Of a DNA stretch of 59,286 nt, positions 10,020-17,263 are shown one piece after another. The stretch spans positions 1-59,286 of the forward strand of contig JACPFM010000110.1 of NCBI GenBank assembly GCA_016182965.1, given 5' to 3'. This stretch comes from Deltaproteobacteria bacterium. GTDB lineage: Bacteria > Myxococcota_A > Polyangia > Polyangiales > JADJMO01. The notes under the pieces are model-generated. The model was not told the origin of the DNA. It ran no database searches and worked only from the letters and a program-made list of their open reading frames with translations. The number at the start of each line of letters is the position of its first letter. Position 1 is the stretch's first letter. The position numbers were made by a program, and so were the translations under genes.

Positions 10020-10052
10020 CATGGCGCGCCAGTTGCTGACCGGCGCGCCATG
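10020..10052. repeat. 11-bp perfect inverted repeat over a start codon
   Basis: CATGGCGCGCC at 10020-10030 and its exact complement at 10042-10052 flank an 11-nt loop. The right arm contains the ATG of the next gene, so a folded mRNA would hide that start codon. Confidence 0.7.
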
Positions 10053-10433
10053 AGCGCGATCGTCCTCCTCGGAGCGCTCGCGGCCGATCCGGTGTCGCCG
10101 CCGCCCGAGAGCGATCTCCGTGGGCTCGTCCTCGTGCACGTCGCTGCGTCGGCAGCGCTCGCGTCGTGGACGTTCGCGCGGCGCGCGCGCGACGACGGGG
10201 CGCTCCTCCCTTGGACGGCGCTCGTGACCGAGCTGACCCTCGTGCCAGCCGTTCCCCGCATCGCGCAGGGCCGCTGGTCGCCCGCCATCGTGTGGGGCTG
10301 CGCGATCCTCGCCACCGCGGCCGCCGGTCGCGTCGTCTCCATCCTCGACGGCGATCGCAGCACGGTCACGACGATCGGCCTCGGCTACTGGGCGCCGATG
10401 GCGCTCTCGGGTGCGGCGCTGGTGACGTTCTGA
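10050..10433 (+). CDS. Small membrane protein
   Basis: A 127-residue protein with about three or four hydrophobic segments (near 22-38, 53-70, 80-97 and 108-126) and no recognised family. The frame extends upstream to a GTG at 9999, so the true start is uncertain. If it is ATG 10050, the start codon sits inside a strong inverted repeat. Confidence 0.5.
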   Translation: MSAIVLLGALAADPVSPPPESDLRGLVLVHVAASAALASWTFARRARDDGALLPWTALVTELTLVPAVPRIAQGRWSPAIVWGCAILATAAAGRVVSILDGDRSTVTTIGLGYWAPMALSGAALVTF

Positions 10434-10455
10434 CGCGCATCGGTTTCGGCGCAGA

Positions 10456-11106
10456 TCAACGCGCGAGCGCGTCTTCGATCTTCGACTGAACGCCGGCCCG
10501 GGTCAGGCCGTGGGCCTTGTAGGTGATGACGCGGCGCGCATCGAGGAAGGCAGAGGGCGCGGTGTAGTTGCTGGTCTTGAGTGCGCTCCAGGCGGCACCT
10601 GACGGATCGGCATAGACCTTCACGTTCGGGAGCCCGACGAGCTCGTAGCGCTCCCGCCAGGTGGGGCAGCTGATGCCACTGTCATCGTGCACGATGTGGA
10701 GGACCGCGACGTTCTGGTCTGCGACCGAGGCGGCGACTTCGGCCGTGAAGTCGGCCGTCGCGCGGCACGTCGGGCAATGCGTGTGGGCGGCGAAGATCCA
10801 GGTCGCCTTGGCGCCGCAGGCCTCTTCGATCGAGACCGTGGCACCCGTGTCGCAGTCCTTGACCGGCAGGTTCCCGATCTGGTCGCCGACCGCGAAGCCG
10901 ATGGCTGGCTCCCCGGCCGCAGCGCAGTAGGTGGGGCCCCACGCGTCGGGGCTCACGGTGATCGGCGGCGCGTCCTCGACGGGTGAGCCCTCCTCCGGGC
11001 TCGTGGCAGCGTCGGCTCGTTCGTCCGACGACGCGGATGCCGGGCTCGCGGTACCGCAGCCGGCGACAGCGAGGGAGGCGAGCACGGCGAAGAGAAGAGG
11101 TCGCAT
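10456..11106 (-). CDS. Thioredoxin-fold lipoprotein
   Basis: A 216-residue protein with a lipoprotein signal (L-A-V-A-G-C, lipidated C17), an acidic linker, then a thioredoxin/TlpA-like domain. Its C-P-T-C active-site motif (C111, C114) follows a W-I-F-A-A-H-T-H strand, and a cis-Pro-like G-L-P-N-V region comes later. It probably reduces or isomerises thiols in the envelope. The ATG lies only 10 nt after the CGTA of the conserved promoter motif, so the mRNA is probably nearly leaderless. Confidence 0.85.
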   Translation of the reverse strand: MRPLLFAVLASLAVAGCGTASPASASSDERADAATSPEEGSPVEDAPPITVSPDAWGPTYCAAAGEPAIGFAVGDQIGNLPVKDCDTGATVSIEEACGAKATWIFAAHTHCPTCRATADFTAEVAASVADQNVAVLHIVHDDSGISCPTWRERYELVGLPNVKVYADPSGAAWSALKTSNYTAPSAFLDARRVITYKAHGLTRAGVQSKIEDALAR

Positions 11107-11116
11107 GGGTCGCTGA

Positions 11117-11141
11117 TACGTCAGGAGTTCGCGTTCGTTTC
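11117..11141 (-). promoter_or_regulatory. ECF-type promoter motif 1
   Basis: On the minus strand this reads GAAACG-N15-CGTA, pointing to the thioredoxin-fold lipoprotein whose ATG is 10 nt downstream. Confidence 0.8.
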
Positions 11142-11172
11142 GCCCGGCACCCGATTCTTTTCGTCGGGTCGG

Positions 11173-11820
11173 ATGAACCTTCCGTTCGGCACTCGCTCGC
11201 TCGAGCACACCGCGTGGGTCCGAAGCGCGACCCGCACGGATCTCAACGACGCCCAGCAACACGGCGTGGCTGCGGCGTACTCCGGCGAGGCGTGGCGTGG
11301 AGAGGCGATGGCCATCCTCGGCAACTTCCAGATCGGACCCGACGACTACCGGGAACGCGGGTGGAGCGCGTTCGTCGAGCGAGCGTTCGGCTCCCGTTGG
11401 GTGTTGGGCGCGAGCACGCTCGGTGCCTTCGCCGATCGCGATCGGGCGACGCGCGCGAAGCTCCACCGCGAGGCTCATGGGCTGTTCCTGCGCGGGGCCC
11501 CCCTCGAGAAGCTGGCGCTGCTCGCCGAGGCAGACGTGCTGCTCCGAAGGCCAGAGGGCGGGGAGCTCGCGACCGGGTGGACGTCGATGGTCCAAGTCGA
11601 CCTCGAGCCTCTCCAGGGGCTGCATCTCCTCGCAACGGGTGAGGCGCTCCGCGACGCGCGGCCTGGCGTGTCGACGGGCATCGGCGGCTGGTTGTCGGCT
11701 TGGTGGTTCTTTGCGCCCCACGCGGACGCCCGCGTCGACGCGTTGGTGCGCGACATCCCCACGCCAGCCGGCAACGTGCGTTCGACCGCGGTCCTCTTCC
11801 AACTGCACGCGTTTCTCTGA
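11173..11820 (+). CDS. Outer-membrane porin-like protein, probably 5'-truncated
   Basis: A 215-residue reading from ATG 11173. It begins N-L-P-F-G-T-R and continues with a T-R-T-D-x-N-D-x-x-Q-H-G motif and repeated amphipathic strands (G-N-F-Q-I-G-P-D-D-Y-R-E-R-G), ending in an aromatic-containing strand. I recall similar sequences from larger myxobacterial outer-membrane proteins found beside cytochromes. No signal peptide is present, and the frame stays open upstream with family-like residues (G-T-R-F-F-S-S-G-R), so it looks like the C-terminal half of a barrel. It is followed at 6 nt by a c-type cytochrome gene. Confidence 0.5.
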   Translation: MNLPFGTRSLEHTAWVRSATRTDLNDAQQHGVAAAYSGEAWRGEAMAILGNFQIGPDDYRERGWSAFVERAFGSRWVLGASTLGAFADRDRATRAKLHREAHGLFLRGAPLEKLALLAEADVLLRRPEGGELATGWTSMVQVDLEPLQGLHLLATGEALRDARPGVSTGIGGWLSAWWFFAPHADARVDALVRDIPTPAGNVRSTAVLFQLHAFL

Positions 11821-11826
11821 GAGGCG

Positions 11827-12357
11827 GTGAACGTGAAGCTCCCTTCTGGTCTTTGGGCGATCCTCGGCGTGGTCACGATTTCCTTCGGCTCGAGCGCGCC
11901 GGCACACGCCTCGCCGAGCTACCCGGACGTTCTGCGCGCAGAGCTGTCGTTGGCTTCGGCCCCTCCCTGCGCCATCTGTCACCAGGATGGCCGGGTCGGG
12001 CTCGGAACGGTCACGACGAGCTTCGGTCGAGCGTTGATCGCTCGTGGGCTCCACGCGGGCGACGAGGCGGCGTTGAAGGCGGCCCTCGCCGCGATGACTC
12101 GCGATCGCGTGGACAGCGATGGCGATGGCGTGACCGATCTCGACGCGCTCCGGGCCGGGCGCGATCCGAACGGAGCCGGTGGCGTCAGCCTCACGGGCCC
12201 GGACCTGACCTACGGCTGCGGAGGTGCAACCGTGGCCTCCTCGTCGAGCGTGCCGGAAAGGGTCGGACTGTCTGCAATCGCGCTGTTGTGGGCGAGGCGT
12301 CGACGCTCTACGTCTCGCCTTCCAGCTCCACGCCCAGGCCGTGCGCCATGCGATTGA
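11827..12357 (+). CDS. Secreted c-type cytochrome with MYXO-CTERM-like tail
   Basis: A 176-residue protein from GTG 11827. A signal peptide ends near A-H-A-S. A single heme-binding C-A-I-C-H follows, then a calcium-binding-like D-S-D-G-D-G-V-T-D-L-D segment. The C-terminal part has Y-G-C-G-G, a hydrophobic stretch and R-R-R-R, resembling a MYXO-CTERM surface-sorting signal. The reading continues 16 residues past the Arg cluster and overlaps an inverted gene fragment, so the original stop may have been lost. It is probably co-transcribed with the porin-like gene. Confidence 0.7.
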   Translation: MNVKLPSGLWAILGVVTISFGSSAPAHASPSYPDVLRAELSLASAPPCAICHQDGRVGLGTVTTSFGRALIARGLHAGDEAALKAALAAMTRDRVDSDGDGVTDLDALRAGRDPNGAGGVSLTGPDLTYGCGGATVASSSSVPERVGLSAIALLWARRRRSTSRLPAPRPGRAPCD

Positions 12358-12385
12358 CGAAGTTGAAGTAGGCGATCACCTGGCA
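12308..12385 (-). pseudogene. C-terminal remnant of a carboxymuconolactone decarboxylase/AhpD-like protein
   Basis: On the minus strand the last 25 codons of an AhpD-like peroxidase-related protein remain (A-Y-F-N-F-V-N-R-M then G-L-G-V-E-L-E-G and a stop at 12308). Everything upstream of that point is replaced by a second AhpD-like fragment in the opposite orientation. Confidence 0.6.
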
Positions 12386-12726
12386 GCATTCGGGAGATTG
12401 CCTACCTCGCCGCCGCCACGACGAACGGTTGCGCGTACTGCCAGGGACACCACACCCCGCTCGCGCAGAAGGCCGGTCTGTCGAACCAGCAGATCGAGGC
12501 GCTTTCGGACGCCGATCGCGCCGCGACCGAATTGTCGCCGGCCGAGGCTGCGGTGGTCCGGTTCTCCATCGAGACCACGCGCCACGTGGCCGCATCCGAA
12601 GCGGCGCACGCGGCCTTGGCCGAGCACTTCCGCCCCGAGCTCATCGCCGAGATCGCCGTCGTCGTCGCATCGGCCAACTTCATCCAGCGCATCGGGAGGA
12701 ATCTCGGCGTCGAGCTCGAGGGCTGA
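12385..12726 (+). pseudogene. AhpD/CMD-family peroxidase fragment lacking its 5' end
   Basis: From about 12388 the plus strand encodes R-E-I-A-Y-L, the N-G-C-A-Y-C-Q-G-H-H redox motif and a normal C-terminus ending N-L-G-V-E-L-E-G. There is no start codon before the motif: an in-frame TGA lies at 12364 and the first ATG (12532) is after the active site. It abuts the inverted C-terminal remnant, so the pair marks a rearrangement junction at about 12385. Confidence 0.65.
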
Positions 12727-12754
12727 ATCGAACGAGAGGAAAGCGCTCCGGACC

Positions 12755-12779
12755 GAAACGCGCAAGCCGGTCGTGCGTA
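12755..12779 (+). promoter_or_regulatory. ECF-type promoter motif 2
   Basis: GAAACG-N15-CGTA, 44 nt before the first anti-sigma gene. It shares the longer TCGTGCGTAG right half with motif 5, as expected for an autoregulated sigma operon. Confidence 0.82.
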
Positions 12780-12823
12780 GCCCTGGGGAGACGGGTGCTC
12801 CCCACGGCTACGCCGGAGTGGTC

Positions 12824-13507
12824 ATGACGGAACGAAGCGAGCTCGAACGACTCTGCGACATCCCCGACCCCATCGCGGGGCCGGCGGCGCGTGCGCTCGC
12901 TCCTCCCGCACCAGGCCTGCTGCCGTCGTCGCCGACCCGCGCGTCGGTGCGTCGGAGCCGCTGGCTCGCGTTGTTCGGCGCGCTCGCCTACGGCGCGGGC
13001 ATGCTCGCGATGATGGGGGTGCGCTCCGATATCGCGACGATCCCGCGGCTGCCGCTCGCGCTAGGTGCGTTGGGCCCCCTGATCGCTGCGGCGCTCGCGA
13101 TTCGGGCCGCCGCCGACACCGGGCGCCGTGGGCTCGCGAGCTCGGCTGATCGCATCGCGCTCCTGGTCGGGGCTCCGGTGGTCTTCCTCGCGGTCTCTGC
13201 AGCAGTCCTCGGTGGCGAGGTGCGGGGCGAGCACTGGTGGTTCTCCACCGCCATGTGTCTGGCCGGCTCGCTCGTCCTCACCACCGGACCGCTGGCGCTC
13301 GCCCTCGTCGCCTTCCGTCGTTCGTTCGCGACGGGTGCGAAGCTGCGTACCGTCGCACTCGGTGTTGGCAGCGGTGCCCTCGCGGCGGCGACACTCCATC
13401 TGCAGTGCCCGATCGACGAGCGCCTGCACCTTCTGTTCGGCCACGGCGCGGCTTTGGTGCTCGGCGGAGTCGTCGGGCTCCTGCTCTCGCGCTTCACCCG
13501 TGCCTGA
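12824..13507 (+). CDS. NrsF-like (DUF1109) membrane anti-sigma factor 1
   Basis: A 227-residue protein with a short cytoplasmic N-terminus (including L-C-D-I-P-D-P) and about six membrane helices. It shares its length, the D-I-P-D-P start, the S-T-A-M-C segment and an H-L-x-C-x-x-x-x-x-L-H-L-L-x-G-H-G motif with the protein at 17.3 kb. Two intramembrane Cys (C145, C195) fall at equivalent places in both. In Caulobacter, NrsF holds SigF and releases it under metal or oxidative stress; conserved Cys are implicated. The sigma gene follows 6 nt downstream, which supports anti-sigma function. Confidence 0.82.
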   Translation: MTERSELERLCDIPDPIAGPAARALAPPAPGLLPSSPTRASVRRSRWLALFGALAYGAGMLAMMGVRSDIATIPRLPLALGALGPLIAAALAIRAAADTGRRGLASSADRIALLVGAPVVFLAVSAAVLGGEVRGEHWWFSTAMCLAGSLVLTTGPLALALVAFRRSFATGAKLRTVALGVGSGALAAATLHLQCPIDERLHLLFGHGAALVLGGVVGLLLSRFTRA

Positions 13508-13513
13508 GCTCCC

Positions 13514-14041
13514 ATGGCCCCTGGCGACGACCACTTCCGCTGGATCGGCCCGCTCGTTCACGTTCACCGCCCCGTCCTCTTGCGCGTCGCGGCGCGTGAG
13601 GGGCTGAGGCCGGACGAGGCCTTCGATTGCGTGCAGGAGGCGCTCATCGGCTTCGTGCAACGCCCCGACGCGCGCACGTGGACGACTCGCTCGGACGAAG
13701 TCTCACGAATGCTCGTCGCTCTCGTGCGGAATCGCGCGCGCAACATGCGAAGACTCCATCATCGCTCGCGGCCGCACACCTCCGAAGAGGCATGGCTCGG
13801 TGCGCTGTTCGATGCCTCGCCCAGCGTCGACGAGCTGATCGAGCGGATGGAAGAGCACGCGAGGTTGCGTGCGTGCGTCGATCGGCTGGCCGAGGCTCAG
13901 CGGCACGTCGTCACGCTGCGGATGCTCGAGGATCTCCCCGGCGAGACGGTCGCCGACGAGCTCTGCACCACGCCGGGCAACGTCGCAGTGCTCCTCCACC
14001 GTGCGAAGGTGAACCTCCGCGCCTGCATGACGGCGGGTTGA
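13514..14041 (+). CDS. ECF-family sigma factor 1
   Basis: A 175-residue protein. It has a region 2-like N-terminal half (D-E-A-F-D-C-V-Q-E-A-L-I-G-F, then an Arg-rich R-N-R-A-R-N-M-R segment) and a region 4 helix-turn-helix near the C-terminus (L-P-G-E-T-V-A-D-E-L, then T-P-G-N-V-A-V-L-L-H-R-A). It lies between its putative anti-sigma gene and the NrtS-fusion gene with 6-nt gaps, so the three form one operon. It is a candidate reader of the GAAAC-N15-CGTA motif, including the one before its own operon. Confidence 0.85.
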   Translation: MAPGDDHFRWIGPLVHVHRPVLLRVAAREGLRPDEAFDCVQEALIGFVQRPDARTWTTRSDEVSRMLVALVRNRARNMRRLHHRSRPHTSEEAWLGALFDASPSVDELIERMEEHARLRACVDRLAEAQRHVVTLRMLEDLPGETVADELCTTPGNVAVLLHRAKVNLRACMTAG

Positions 14042-14047
14042 CGCCAG

Positions 14048-15160
14048 ATGAACGTGGGCCTCGCCGTCGGCTTCCTCGCGTTGCTCGCCGCGCGAACCGC
14101 GTCGGCGTGTCCGTGCGGTGGCCACGAGGCATATGGACCCGTCGAAACGGCCCCCGACGAGGGCGAGAGCGTGACCGCCGACGCACACGTATGGCTCTGG
14201 TTCTCGGAGTCCTTTCATGGGCTCCTGCCTGACCGGCCGGCGGTACCGACCACGGCGCTTCGCTACTATGCCCTCGTCGACAGCGACCCAGCCCGCCTCA
14301 CCCTCGATGCCTTCGAGCGACCACTGCTCGAACGAACCTTGGTTGAGCTCACCCCGCAGAAACGTTGGCCGGGAGGCGTGAACGTCGAAGTCCACGTCGA
14401 GGCCTCGTATGCCGCAACGAGTGGAGCGCCGTCGGTCGTCGCGGATCGAAGGCTGCTCTCGTTCGTGGCCACGCCCGACGTCGAAGAAGGTCCTACGTGG
14501 AGTGGCTTCTCGAGCGTCGAACGTGTCGACGGCGACTCATCGTCTTGCGGGCCCGAAGCGAGTCTCTCGAACGCGCTGCTCGCCGAGCCCACCGAGTCGC
14601 TCGCGCGGCCGCTCGTCTTCCTCTGGCCGGCGGCGCGAGGTGCGCCCGCTGCTGGTCCGCCGAGTGCCGTGGTTCGGGTCGACGACGAGATCCTCTCCCT
14701 CGCGGCGAAAGCCGGGTGTGCCGACGCGAGCTTCGCCGTTGCGGCCGAGGGGATCGTCTCACAGGCGTTCGACCTCGCGGGCAAACCGAGCGTCCGACGG
14801 TGGGCAGCGTGGCGCGAGCCGCCCGTAGCTCCTGCGCCCGCTGTCGCTCCGATCGACGTGCCGACGCGACGACCGGTCGCCATAGTCCTGAGCACGCTCG
14901 CGCTCTTCGTGGCAATCGCCGTCGGCATTCGACGGTCGGCCGCTCGGCCCTGGTTCGGACCCCGGATCCGCGGGTGGTTGGTCGAGCTGATTCCTGCCGC
15001 GAAGACCGCCTTGGTCGTCGGCACGGTGCTTTGCCTCGTGAATGGGACGTTCGGGCAGCGCGACTACTTGCGTGTGGCGCTGAACTACCTCGTGCCGCTC
15101 TCGGTCGCTTCGTACTCGCGATTCGCCCTGCTCCGCTCGCTCGCGCGCCGCCGGCGTTGA
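14048..15160 (+). CDS. Secreted domain fused to NrtS-like membrane domain
   Basis: A 370-residue protein in two parts. Residues 1-270 are an exported domain: signal peptide ending A-S-A-C-P-C-G-G, then beta-rich extracytoplasmic sequence. A membrane helix lies near 278-297. Residues about 308-365 match the NrtS nitrate/nitrite transporter family in pattern (A-A-K-T-A-L-V-V-G-T-V-L-x-L-V-N-G, then L-N-Y-L-V-P-L-x-V-A-S-Y-S). NrtS is normally a short stand-alone protein, so this is an unusual fusion. It is the last gene of the sigma-1 operon. Confidence 0.65.
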   Translation: MNVGLAVGFLALLAARTASACPCGGHEAYGPVETAPDEGESVTADAHVWLWFSESFHGLLPDRPAVPTTALRYYALVDSDPARLTLDAFERPLLERTLVELTPQKRWPGGVNVEVHVEASYAATSGAPSVVADRRLLSFVATPDVEEGPTWSGFSSVERVDGDSSSCGPEASLSNALLAEPTESLARPLVFLWPAARGAPAAGPPSAVVRVDDEILSLAAKAGCADASFAVAAEGIVSQAFDLAGKPSVRRWAAWREPPVAPAPAVAPIDVPTRRPVAIVLSTLALFVAIAVGIRRSAARPWFGPRIRGWLVELIPAAKTALVVGTVLCLVNGTFGQRDYLRVALNYLVPLSVASYSRFALLRSLARRRR

Positions 15161-15279
15161 GTCGAAACCCGATCGCCGGCGGTGGCTCGCGCTTCTCTGC
15201 GAAGCGGTCGCGTTCGTGTGATGCGGTCTGACTCGCCGGCACCCGAAGAAGGGGAGGGTGCCGGCGCGTCCGCGCGACC

Positions 15280-15780
15280 TCAGCGGAGCTTGGTTCCCGC
15301 GAGGAAGTCGGTCGACTTGTAGCCGGCGTGGCAGCCGATGCACATGGCGATCTTGCCCGCGGGCGGATCGGCCATCACGCCACCGGCCATGTCGCGCATG
15401 TCGTAGTACCAGTCGCCGTTGGCGGCGTCGTACCCCTTGGCCTTCTTGATCATGACGGCGATGCCCTTCTTGGTGCCGTCGCCCAACATGTCGAACTCCT
15501 TGATGACCACCGTGCCCTCGGGCGCGGTGAAGGAGTCCTTGGCGACCAGCTCCTTGACGTTGCTCGAGTACCAGATCCGAGTGGTTCCGTGCGGACTCGT
15601 ACCCTTCACCGGGGCCTTCATGTTCGTGAAGAACTGCGACGAGGTCTTGTAGTCCGCCTTGAAGTCGCCGGGCCCCAAGGGCGCGGTCGTGGTGGCCGTC
15701 GAACCGTCGTCGCTGCTGCCGCAGCCGGTGAGGCTGCCGATGCCGAGAAGAAGAGCGATGGTGAGAGCCTTCGGAAACAT
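15280..15780 (-). CDS. Cytochrome P460-family lipoprotein
   Basis: A 166-residue protein with lipobox L-T-G-C (C20), a Ser/Thr linker, and a P460-type domain ending in the heme-attachment motif C147-I-G-C-H. P460 cytochromes oxidise hydroxylamine or handle NO, but several family members have unknown substrates. ATG 15780 has AGGAGG upstream. It is divergent from the UGA-containing redoxin and each has its own copy of the conserved promoter motif. Confidence 0.85.
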   Translation of the reverse strand: MFPKALTIALLLGIGSLTGCGSSDDGSTATTTAPLGPGDFKADYKTSSQFFTNMKAPVKGTSPHGTTRIWYSSNVKELVAKDSFTAPEGTVVIKEFDMLGDGTKKGIAVMIKKAKGYDAANGDWYYDMRDMAGGVMADPPAGKIAMCIGCHAGYKSTDFLAGTKLR

Positions 15781-15840
15781 GGGTCGACCTCCTGCCGTTG
15801 GCGCGTGACGTGACGCGCGGGTGTCCGTCGTCGGCGCCAC

Positions 15841-15865
15841 TACGCGGCCTGCCGCGCCACGTTTC
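15841..15865 (-). promoter_or_regulatory. ECF-type promoter motif 3
   Basis: On the minus strand GAAACG-N15-CGTA, followed by G, 60 nt before the cytochrome P460 start. Confidence 0.82.
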
Positions 15866-15911
15866 GGGGAATCGTCCTCAACGCGGCGCCGAAAGAATCG
15901 TCGGTTGCACC

Positions 15912-15936
15912 GAAACGAATCCGAGCGCGCAACGTA
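15912..15936 (+). promoter_or_regulatory. ECF-type promoter motif 4
   Basis: GAAACG-N15-CGTA upstream of the selenoredoxin gene. The final A of the motif is the A of an in-frame ATG, so transcription should start beyond that ATG and translation more likely begins at GTG 15948. Confidence 0.82.
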
Positions 15937-15947
15937 TGGGCCTCGAC

Positions 15948-16538
15948 GTGCTTCGTTCCCCTCGCACTCCCGCCGGGTTCATCCGGCGCCGCGCGTTCGT
16001 GGCGTTCGTTGGCGCAGCCGCAATCGCTCTCGCCTGCACCCACAAGCTCTCGGTGCGCGGACCAGGTGTGGTCAGCAACGGCGCCGCCCCCGAGTTCGTC
16101 CTTCGCGATCATCGCGGCGTCGGTGTCTCGCTCGGCGGGCTCCTCGCGCATGGGCCAGCCGTGCTGGTCTTCTACCGAGGCCACTGGTGACCCTACTGTC
16201 GAAGCCAGCTCGGTGAGCTGGAGAAAGCCAGAGCAGAGTTGAGCGCCATCGGCGCACAGGTCGTCGGCATCAGCGTGGACTCGCGCGAGACCTCGGTCGC
16301 GCTGGCCGCGCGACTCGGGCTCGGATTCCCCCTGCTCGAAGACGTCGATCTGCGAGTCGCCTCGGCGTACGGAGTGGCGATGGCGGGAGAGGACATCGCG
16401 GTGCCGGCTGTGTTCGTGGTCCGACGCGATCGCGTCATCGGCTGGAAACAGGTCGGCGAGACGGTGGACGATCGCCCCTCTTCCGCGACGCTGATTGCCC
16501 GGGTTCGAGAGGCGCGCTCGCCTCGAGGGACCCGGTGA
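15948..16538 (+). CDS. Putative selenocysteine-containing redoxin lipoprotein
   Basis: One continuous frame of 196 residues if TGA 16188-16190 is read as selenocysteine (U81). The N-terminus is a lipoprotein signal with Arg residues and I-A-L-A-C (C30). The redoxin/AhpC-TSA-like domain has F-Y-R-G-H-W-U-P-Y-C, where Cys is normal at the U position, then a complete C-terminal half (G-I-S-V-D-S, V-P-A-V-F-V-V, I-G-W-K). A hairpin at 16205-16221 fits a bacterial SECIS. Read as a stop, TGA would leave two useless halves in the same frame. It probably heads an operon with the second sigma and anti-sigma genes. An ATG at 15936 is the alternative start. Confidence 0.85.
16191..16221 (+). promoter_or_regulatory. 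SECIS-like hairpin after in-frame TGA
   Basis: Directly after the TGA, CCAGCTC (16205-16211) pairs perfectly with GAGCTGG (16215-16221) around a GGT loop. The loop begins 22 nt past the TGA and its first two bases are G. Known bacterial SECIS elements have an apical loop some 16-37 nt after UGA with a G in the first two loop positions. Confidence 0.8.
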
Positions 16539-16618
16539 GATTCCTCATCTGGGCGGTCGCCGAGGTTGACGTGAGGCCGGCCGATCTGGGACGTTCGCTG
16601 ACCTCAGCGTCGCTGATC

Positions 16619-17260
16619 ATGTCCACTCCCTCGAAAGCCACGCGCCCCCACCTGGGCCCTGACGCAGCCACGGACGCGTCGGCCGGCGCGGAGCTCGATC
16701 GCGCGATGGATCGGTATGCCCAGGGCGACGCCTCGGCGTTCACGGTGCTGCACGGCGGGCTCGGACCACGCCTTCGCGCGTTCCTCCTCCGCATGTGTGG
16801 CAACGCCGCGTTGGCTGACGACCTCGCGCAAGAGACCTTCCTGCGTATCCACCGGGCGCGCGGCTCCTTCATCGCGGGCGCGGGTGTCGTGCCGTGGTCG
16901 CTCGCGATCGCGCGCAACGCATATCTCGATCACTTTCGGCGCAACGCGCGCCTGGTCTCCCCGCATGGCACCAAGGCGGATGGCGAGCCCACCGAGGACC
17001 CTGCGAGTCGTCTGCCGTCCGCCGAGCCGCACGGTGAAGACGTCGCGATGGCCCGCGAGGTTTCGGAGCTCGTGCGGGTGACGCTGGCCGCCCTGCCCGT
17101 GTCGCAGCGCGAGGCCTTCGTGCTGCTGCGGTTCGAGGGCCTCTCGGTGGCCGAAGCGGCCGAGGTGCTCGGGGCCACCGAGACGGCGGTCAAGCTGCGA
17201 GCGTTCCGTGCGTACGAGGCGCTTCGCGCCGCGTTACGACGACGCGAGGAGGAGCCCTGA
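16619..17260 (+). CDS. ECF-family sigma factor 2
   Basis: A 213-residue protein. Region 2 is clear (A-L-A-D-D-L-A-Q-E-T-F-L-R-I-H-R-A-R, then A-I-A-R-N-A-Y-L-D-H-F-R-R), as is a region 4 helix-turn-helix (Q-R-E-A-F-V-L-L-R-F-E-G-L-S-V-A-E-A-A). It lies between the selenoredoxin and the second NrsF-like gene (4 nt apart). An alternative GTG start at 16535 overlaps the redoxin stop and has GAGGG before it, which would couple the two genes. ATG 16619 is preferred because the sequence after it looks like a normal family N-terminus. Confidence 0.85.
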   Translation: MSTPSKATRPHLGPDAATDASAGAELDRAMDRYAQGDASAFTVLHGGLGPRLRAFLLRMCGNAALADDLAQETFLRIHRARGSFIAGAGVVPWSLAIARNAYLDHFRRNARLVSPHGTKADGEPTEDPASRLPSAEPHGEDVAMAREVSELVRVTLAALPVSQREAFVLLRFEGLSVAEAAEVLGATETAVKLRAFRAYEALRAALRRREEEP

Positions 17261-17263
17261 GTC

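Noticed and set aside
12364..12366. In-frame TGA upstream of the AhpD-like fragment as another selenocysteine codon
   Set aside because: There is no family sequence before it, no redox-site Cys position matches and no hairpin follows; it lies before the junction.
16149..16157. Partial match to the selC end (GCGCATGGG) inside the redoxin gene
   Set aside because: Only nine bases match and they lie in conserved coding sequence, so chance is sufficient.
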